Under the pieces are notes generated by a model that saw only the letters and a list, made by a program, of their open reading frames with translations, was not told the origin of the DNA and ran no database searches. This document shows, one piece after another, positions 60,408 to 64,000 of a stretch of DNA of 64,000 bases (positions are counted from its first letter, which is position 1; every line of letters begins with the position of its first letter). Source of the stretch: Rufibacter radiotolerans (GTDB taxonomy: Bacteria; Bacteroidota; Bacteroidia; Cytophagales; Hymenobacteraceae); assembly GCF_001078055.1 (NCBI RefSeq), contig NZ_CP010777.1:456408-520407 (forward strand). The letters are read 5' to 3'. The position numbers and the translations under genes are program-made.

Positions 60408-60737
60408 TTATTTATAATTAAGATTCAGGATAATCTCCAAGCCAGCATGCAAAGGCCCGCAAATATCACTTAAATCAATCTTTTCGCTTTTTTTGGCTAA
60501 TTGAAAGGCCTGCTTTTTCTGGTCAATCTCAGACATTCCTCTATTAAGGTACTGCAGCGCCTGGCGGGTGGCAAGCTGTACGTGCGCTGAGTTGTTGCTG
60601 AACCGTAACTGATCTACAAGTTGCAGAATCTCCTGGCATTGGGCCTGGAGCTCAGTTAAAGCTTCTTTTTCATCAATCGCTTCGCACTCCAGGTTATCCA
60701 TCATAACTTTTAAAGAGGCGAATGTTTCTATATTCAT
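60408..60737 (-). CDS. Small helical protein of unknown function
   Basis: A 109-residue protein from the ATG at 60737 (MNIETFASLKVMMDNLECEA); an in-frame start at 60806 would extend it through its own promoter, so it was rejected. The sequence is rich in Gln, Leu, Glu and looks largely alpha-helical (ELQAQCQEILQLVDQLRF, HVQLATRQALQYLNRGMSEID). No signal peptide and no known family. A strong upstream promoter supports that it is real. Confidence 0.75.
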   Translation of the reverse strand: MNIETFASLKVMMDNLECEAIDEKEALTELQAQCQEILQLVDQLRFSNNSAHVQLATRQALQYLNRGMSEIDQKKQAFQLAKKSEKIDLSDICGPLHAGLEIILNLNYK

Positions 60738-60778
60738 GGGTGTGGTGTAAAAAAATGGGCTGGCACTATAAAGGCTAA

Positions 60779-60806
60779 CAAAGGTATTGCCATAATCGGT
60801 CCACAA
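60779..60806 (-). promoter_or_regulatory. Promoter of the small helical protein gene
   Basis: On the minus strand: -33 TTG (CAA at 60804-60806 on plus), 17 nt spacer, -7 TACCTTTG (CAAAGGTA at 60779-60786). Exact consensus, 42 nt before the start codon. Confidence 0.72.
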
Positions 60807-61002
60807 TTATTGAATGATTTGAAAACAAAAGTCTCAAGTAACTGGCGAAGAATAATTTTGCTAATGTAGTTAGATTAAAAGGATCTGTTAGTAAAAATAA
60901 TAGCAAAAAGATAGGCTTTTGCGCCCTGCCCGGGAGCGTTTTTAGCGGTTGATGTGTTATCTTTACAACTGAATCTTTGCTTTACGCCAGGATATTTTAC
61001 AC

Positions 61003-62046
61003 ATGAGAGAAGACTATTTAAGCGGCGAAGCCGATAACCTTTCACCCGCCGAAAAGGAATATGACAAGGCGCTCCGGCCCCTTGACTTCAGCGCCTTTGC
61101 GGGCCAGGACAAAGTGGTGGAGAACCTGAAGGTGTTTGTGGGCGCAGCCATCATGCGCGGCGAGGCGCTGGACCATGTGCTGCTGCACGGACCTCCGGGC
61201 CTGGGTAAAACCACCCTGTCCCACATCATCGCCAACTCCCTGGGCTCTAATATCAAGATAACGTCTGGCCCTGTGCTGGACAAACCCAGTGACCTGGCCG
61301 GCCTGCTCACCAACCTGGAGCGCAATGACGTGCTCTTTATTGATGAGATCCACCGGCTAAACCCCATAGTGGAGGAGTACCTGTACTCGGCCATGGAAGA
61401 TTACCGCATTGACATCATGCTGGACTCTGGCCCTAACGCCCGGTCGGTGCAGATCTCCTTGAACCCGTTCACGCTCATTGGCGCCACCACCCGGTCTGGT
61501 CTGTTGACCTCGCCGTTGCGTGCCCGTTTCGGGATCAACTCCCGGCTGGAATACTATGACTCCAAGCTGTTGACCTCCATTGTGCAGCGTTCCGCCGAGA
61601 TTCTGGGTTCGCCCATTCATGAGGATGCCGCCTTTGAGATTGCCCGCCGGAGCCGGGGTACGCCACGTATCGCCAACAACCTATTGCGCCGTACCCGTGA
61701 CTTCGCGCAGATCAAAGGCGACGGAACCATTACGGTAGACATTGCCAAGTTCGCCCTTAATGCCCTGGACGTAGACCACAACGGCCTGGACGAGATGGAC
61801 AAACGCATTTTACTCACCATCATAGAGAAATTCAAAGGCGGACCCGTGGGCCTTTCCACCATTGCCACCGCCTGCGGCGATGAGGCAGAGACCATTGAAG
61901 AAGTATACGAACCGTTCCTTATCCAGGAAGGCTACATTAAGCGTACCAGCCGCGGCCGTGAAGCCACCGAAGCCGCTTATCGCCACCTGGGCAAAATTCC
62001 GCCCAACCACGTGCGCAGTGGCACCCTCTTTGACCAAGCCGAATAA
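61003..62046 (+). CDS. ruvB: Holliday junction branch migration ATPase RuvB
   Basis: A 347-residue AAA+ motor that drives branch migration with RuvA. Motifs: [19 protein letters not shown] (about 31-49), Walker [10 protein letters not shown] (63-71), Walker [11 protein letters not shown] (110-119) with sensor [18 protein letters not shown] (about 165-182, arginine finger region). The C-terminal winged helix has [20 protein letters not shown]. Size is normal. It stands apart from ruvA and ruvC. A family-A palindrome and then a terminator follow the stop. Confidence 0.97.
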   Translation: MREDYLSGEADNLSPAEKEYDKALRPLDFSAFAGQDKVVENLKVFVGAAIMRGEALDHVLLHGPPGLGKTTLSHIIANSLGSNIKITSGPVLDKPSDLAGLLTNLERNDVLFIDEIHRLNPIVEEYLYSAMEDYRIDIMLDSGPNARSVQISLNPFTLIGATTRSGLLTSPLRARFGINSRLEYYDSKLLTSIVQRSAEILGSPIHEDAAFEIARRSRGTPRIANNLLRRTRDFAQIKGDGTITVDIAKFALNALDVDHNGLDEMDKRILLTIIEKFKGGPVGLSTIATACGDEAETIEEVYEPFLIQEGYIKRTSRGREATEAAYRHLGKIPPNHVRSGTLFDQAE

Positions 62047-62048
62047 GC

Positions 62049-62085
62049 TGTTTTGAGCCCATTTGGCCAAAACAGGATCAAAACG
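62049..62085. repeat. Dispersed palindrome, family A
   Basis: TGTTTTGAGCCCATTTGG and CCAAAACAGGATCAAAACG; imperfect. Starts 2 nt after the ruvB stop. Confidence 0.78.
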
Positions 62086-62097
62086 TAAAAGTGTTTC

Positions 62098-62132
62098 ACC
62101 CTCACCAGTTGTAAAGCTGGTGAGGGTTTTTT
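62098..62132 (+). terminator. Intrinsic terminator of ruvB
   Basis: ACCCTCACCAG pairs with CTGGTGAGGGT around TTGTAAAG, followed by TTTTTT. Confidence 0.88.
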
Positions 62133-62208
62133 ATGGGTTTGGGATTCCCTTGTGGTTTTATGGGTGGCTTTAAGTCTTTTTTTGGCAAAGAGAGCTGGAA
62201 GCAAAATT

Positions 62209-62370
62209 GTAGCGGCGTTACACTGTAACGCCGTGGCTCCATGAAACAAAGGCATCTCCATCATTACAGACCTGTCTTTATAACAGAAAACAGTGTTGCA
62301 AAAGCAGTGTTTGGGAGCTTGAAAAGATATTACTGCGAAGCACCACGGCGTTACAGTGTAACACCGCTAC
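62209..62370. repeat. Inverted repeat pair with GTTACACTGTAAC cores
   Basis: Left: GTAGCGGCGTTACACTGTAA plus CGCCGTGG (62209-62236). Right: CCACGGCGTTACAGTGTAAC plus ACCGCTAC (62343-62370). The arms are nearly exact complements separated by about 105 nt, and each contains its own small palindrome (GTTACAxTGTAAC). Confidence 0.8.
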
Positions 62371-62456
62371 AGACCAAATAACTTCGTTGTTCGGCATTCC
62401 AAATCTGGAAATCCTTGATTTCGTTTTGACATATTATCTAGAAAACAACTCGCGCT

Positions 62457-62515
62457 ATTCGGGATTTGTAATCCCGAATTCCAGAAAAGCGGATTTATAA
62501 TCCGCCTGCCGGTCT
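62457..62515. repeat. Dispersed repeat, family C (diverged)
   Basis: TTCGGGATTTGTAATCCCGAA and AGCGGATTTATAATCCGCC, a diverged two-unit form of the family at 8900 and 62548. Confidence 0.65.
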
Positions 62516-62547
62516 TGCATCTGGACCCGTTTAGCAATGCGTGGGGA

Positions 62548-62600
62548 GGGGATTGCAAATCCCCCTTTCGGAACTTCCGGATTGCAAATCCGGAAGAGCT
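62548..62600. repeat. Dispersed repeat, family C
   Basis: GGGGATTGCAAATCCCC, ACTTC in the spacer, then CCGGATTGCAAATCCGG, then AAGAGC. The same layout as at 8900-8954. Confidence 0.8.
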
Positions 62601-62624
62601 TTGGAGCTAAGAAATTGGAAGACC

Positions 62625-62655
62625 TAGTAGTGCGTGCAGCTCCTACGAGTGTCTC
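62625..62655. repeat. Short dispersed repeat, family D
   Basis: Contains GTGCAGCTCCTACGAGTG, as at 12724-12754 in the arginine cluster. Confidence 0.6.
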
Positions 62656-62673
62656 TGCCAATGTTTCCATGAT

Positions 62674-62717
62674 TTCTGTTTTAGGCCTGTTCTCTGAAAA
62701 ACAGCCCAAAAACAGAA
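62674..62717. repeat. Dispersed palindrome, family A
   Basis: TTCTGTTTTAGGCCTGTT and ACAGCCCAAAAACAGAA pair imperfectly; 67 nt before queG. Confidence 0.78.
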
Positions 62718-62783
62718 TTTTTACGGCAACTGAAATTCTTTTCCGCCAATTTTGTTGAAAGAAAGGCAATTACCTTTACACCC

Positions 62784-63755
62784 ATGCTGAACCTCGCGCC
62801 CAAACATACCCAATTCATCAAGCAGAAAGCCCTGGAGCTCGGGTTTATGTATTGCGGGGTGTCCAAGGCCGATTTTCTGGAGGAGGAGGCGCCTAGGTTG
62901 GAGAATTGGCTCAACCAGAACAAACATGGCCAGATGCACTACATGGCCAACCACTTTGACAAACGCCTGGACCCGCGCCTGCTGGTAGAGGGGGCCAAAT
63001 CGGTGGTGAGTCTGTTGCTGAACTATTACCCGGAGGAAACCCAACCCGAGGACACGTTTCAGATCTCTAAGTACGCGTACGGCCAGGACTACCACTTTCT
63101 CATCAAAGACAAGCTTAAGACCCTGTACCAGTTTATTCAGGAAGAGATAGGCGAAGTAGGTGGACGCGTGTTCGTGGATTCGGCGCCGGTCATGGACAAG
63201 GTATGGGCGAAGAAAAGCGGGTTGGGCTGGGTAGGCAAGAACAGCAACCTTATCAGGCCCGGGGTGGGCAGTTTCTTTTTCATCGCGGAGCTGATCCTGG
63301 ACCTGGACCTGGAGCCGGACGGGCCTATCAAAGACTACTGCGGTACCTGCACCAAGTGCATGGATGCCTGCCCCACCGATGCCATTTCTACCCCCTACGT
63401 GGTAGACGGCAGCAAATGCATCTCTTATTTCACTATTGAGTTGAAGGACCAGATTCCGCAGGAGGTAGAGGGAAAATTTGGGAACTGGGTATTTGGCTGC
63501 GACATCTGCCAGGACGTGTGCCCCTGGAACCGGTTCAGTAAACCGCATCAGGAGCCCCTGTTAAAGCCACATCCTGAGTTGCTCCACCTTTCCGCAGGGG
63601 ATTGGAGGGAGCTGACTCAGGATGTGTTTGGAGAAATTTTTAGAAAATCGGCTGTAAAACGCACGGGCTACGCCGGGCTTACCCGTAATCTGAAATTTGT
63701 AGCCAATGAACCGGCCCCGTTAAGCGGCCATCACGTTCCCGAAGACTTTGTCTAA
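62784..63755 (+). CDS. queG: Epoxyqueuosine reductase QueG
   Basis: A 323-residue cobalamin- and Fe-S-dependent enzyme for the last step of queuosine synthesis in tRNA. First 4Fe-4S site: Cys186, 189, 192, 196 in [17 protein letters not shown]. The second: Cys212, then [13 protein letters not shown] (Cys239, 242, 246). [27 protein letters not shown] is the conserved cobalamin-site segment. Full length for the short QueG form. A possible -7 element TACCTTTA (62771-62778) lies 5 nt before the ATG, which would give a leaderless or very short leader. Its 3' end overlaps the convergent small gene by 36 nt. Confidence 0.95.
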   Translation: MLNLAPKHTQFIKQKALELGFMYCGVSKADFLEEEAPRLENWLNQNKHGQMHYMANHFDKRLDPRLLVEGAKSVVSLLLNYYPEETQPEDTFQISKYAYGQDYHFLIKDKLKTLYQFIQEEIGEVGGRVFVDSAPVMDKVWAKKSGLGWVGKNSNLIRPGVGSFFFIAELILDLDLEPDGPIKDYCGTCTKCMDACPTDAISTPYVVDGSKCISYFTIELKDQIPQEVEGKFGNWVFGCDICQDVCPWNRFSKPHQEPLLKPHPELLHLSAGDWRELTQDVFGEIFRKSAVKRTGYAGLTRNLKFVANEPAPLSGHHVPEDFV

Positions 63756-63914
63756 GATAGGGCTGTAAGAAGAAGAGAACCGCTTGTAGCACCAGTCGCG
63801 CAGCGTCTCTAACTCTGAGCGCACCAGCATCCGCATGCTTTTTCTCAATTCCTTCTCAAACAACTTAGAGTCAAAGCTTACTTTGTCTAAAATTAATTTT
63901 ACGTACTCCAACAT
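63720..63914 (-). CDS. Small conserved Bacteroidota protein
   Basis: A 64-residue soluble protein: [30 protein letters not shown] and then [18 protein letters not shown]. The opening ([23 protein letters not shown]) with the WCYKRF ending recurs as a short gene in many Cytophagales genomes, and its function is unknown (recalled pattern). It converges on queG with a 36-nt overlap, which speaks for its being real only moderately; the recurrent motif is the better support. Confidence 0.75.
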   Translation of the reverse strand: MLEYVKLILDKVSFDSKLFEKELRKSMRMLVRSELETLRDWCYKRFSSSYSPILDKVFGNVMAA

Positions 63915-64000
63915 GACTTTTATATAAATAGGTATAGGTGAGTGTATTGTGTTAGGATTCCTTCTTCTGGATTAAGATATACGCAAAACAGGCGCTTTTG
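63915..64000. other. Right-edge intergenic sequence
   Basis: 86 nt with no gene; presumably the promoter of the minus-strand small gene, but no clear box was seen. The last bases (AAAACAGGCGCTTTTG) may be one arm of another palindrome cut by the window edge; this is uncertain. Confidence 0.4.

Larger units (their letters stand above)
62133..62673. other. Repeat-rich intergenic region before queG
   Basis: No gene. It holds a long-range inverted pair around 62209-62370, two family-C units (62457-62515, 62548-62600) and a family-D copy (62625-62655). Confidence 0.65.

Noticed and set aside
8705..62717. The recurrent palindromes as a CRISPR array
   Set aside because: The copies are kilobases apart with whole genes between them, not 30-40 nt spacers, and no cas gene is present.
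631..62717. Family A as ordinary intrinsic terminators
   Set aside because: Many copies lack a run of T after the stem, several stand upstream of genes, and normal terminators with T-runs exist separately (4604, 8705, 24672, 62098).
62721..63548. 275-residue minus-strand frame opposite queG
   Set aside because: Its sequence is the antisense of the QueG Fe-S region and shows no independent motif.
1..64000. Prophage, insertion sequence or conjugative element
   Set aside because: No transposase, integrase, phage structural, relaxase or type IV secretion gene was seen on either strand; the only mobile-looking structure is the attC-like stretch at 47 kb.

Overview
The window reads as chromosomal DNA from a Bacteroidota of the order Cytophagales, most likely the Hymenobacteraceae (Rufibacter/Pontibacter-like; genus is an inference). 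The pointers are a SusC/SusD pair, a type IX secretion C-terminal sorting domain, promoters of the TTG-N17-20-TAnnTTTG type, a succinyl-type arginine gene cluster, several YceI proteins and poor Shine-Dalgarno sites. No rRNA, phage, transposase or CRISPR array was found.

Layout. 0-9 kb: a DUF983 protein, a pair of M16 zinc proteases, a T9SS-exported surface protein, a sodium/solute symporter and an MDR oxidoreductase. 9.2-19.2 kb, all minus strand: a near-complete arginine cluster, transcribed in the order N-acyltransferase, argG, argC, argD, argF', argB, proC, M20 deacylase, argH. 20-24.6 kb: a SusC receptor with a one-base frameshift and its SusD lipoprotein. 25-34.6 kb, minus: an ABC exporter, two tandem symporters, a small outer-membrane protein, an M61 aminopeptidase, a methyltransferase and a CinA-type amidohydrolase. 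34.7-38 kb: two PAP2 phosphatases flanking tRNA-Leu(CAG), then fabV. 38-46.8 kb: a macro-domain protein, a 775-aa GAF protein, a fasciclin protein, an MFS transporter, a thioredoxin-like lipoprotein, a dicarboxylate symporter and a dipeptide epimerase. 46.9-49.8 kb: an A+T-rich accessory stretch with two unknown genes, two GNAT genes and two homologous attC-like sites. 49.8-64 kb: DUF6799, DedA, MarR, YceI, a TPP-riboswitch-controlled TonB receptor, an acyl-CoA dehydrogenase, a YceI-porin-YceI operon, ruvB, queG and a small conserved gene.

How the genes work together. The arginine cluster supplies the pathway from glutamate to arginine through N-acylated, probably N-succinylated, intermediates: the carbamoyltransferase carries Val, not Glu, at its acyl-group specificity position. 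ProC adds the branch to proline. The TPP riboswitch in front of the TonB receptor indicates thiamin or thiamin-precursor uptake across the outer membrane.

The most striking non-coding signal is a family of about 26 palindromes of 36-44 bp, with arms built around GTTTT-RGGCCTGTTTT. They lie between genes and very often directly at stop codons. Their arms change in a compensating way between copies, so the hairpin appears to be what is conserved. The second is the attC-like cassette structure at 46.97-48.66 kb, with no integrase in the window. Other dispersed inverted repeats fill the gaps of the arginine cluster, and some have supplied the stop codons and last residues of neighbouring proteins.
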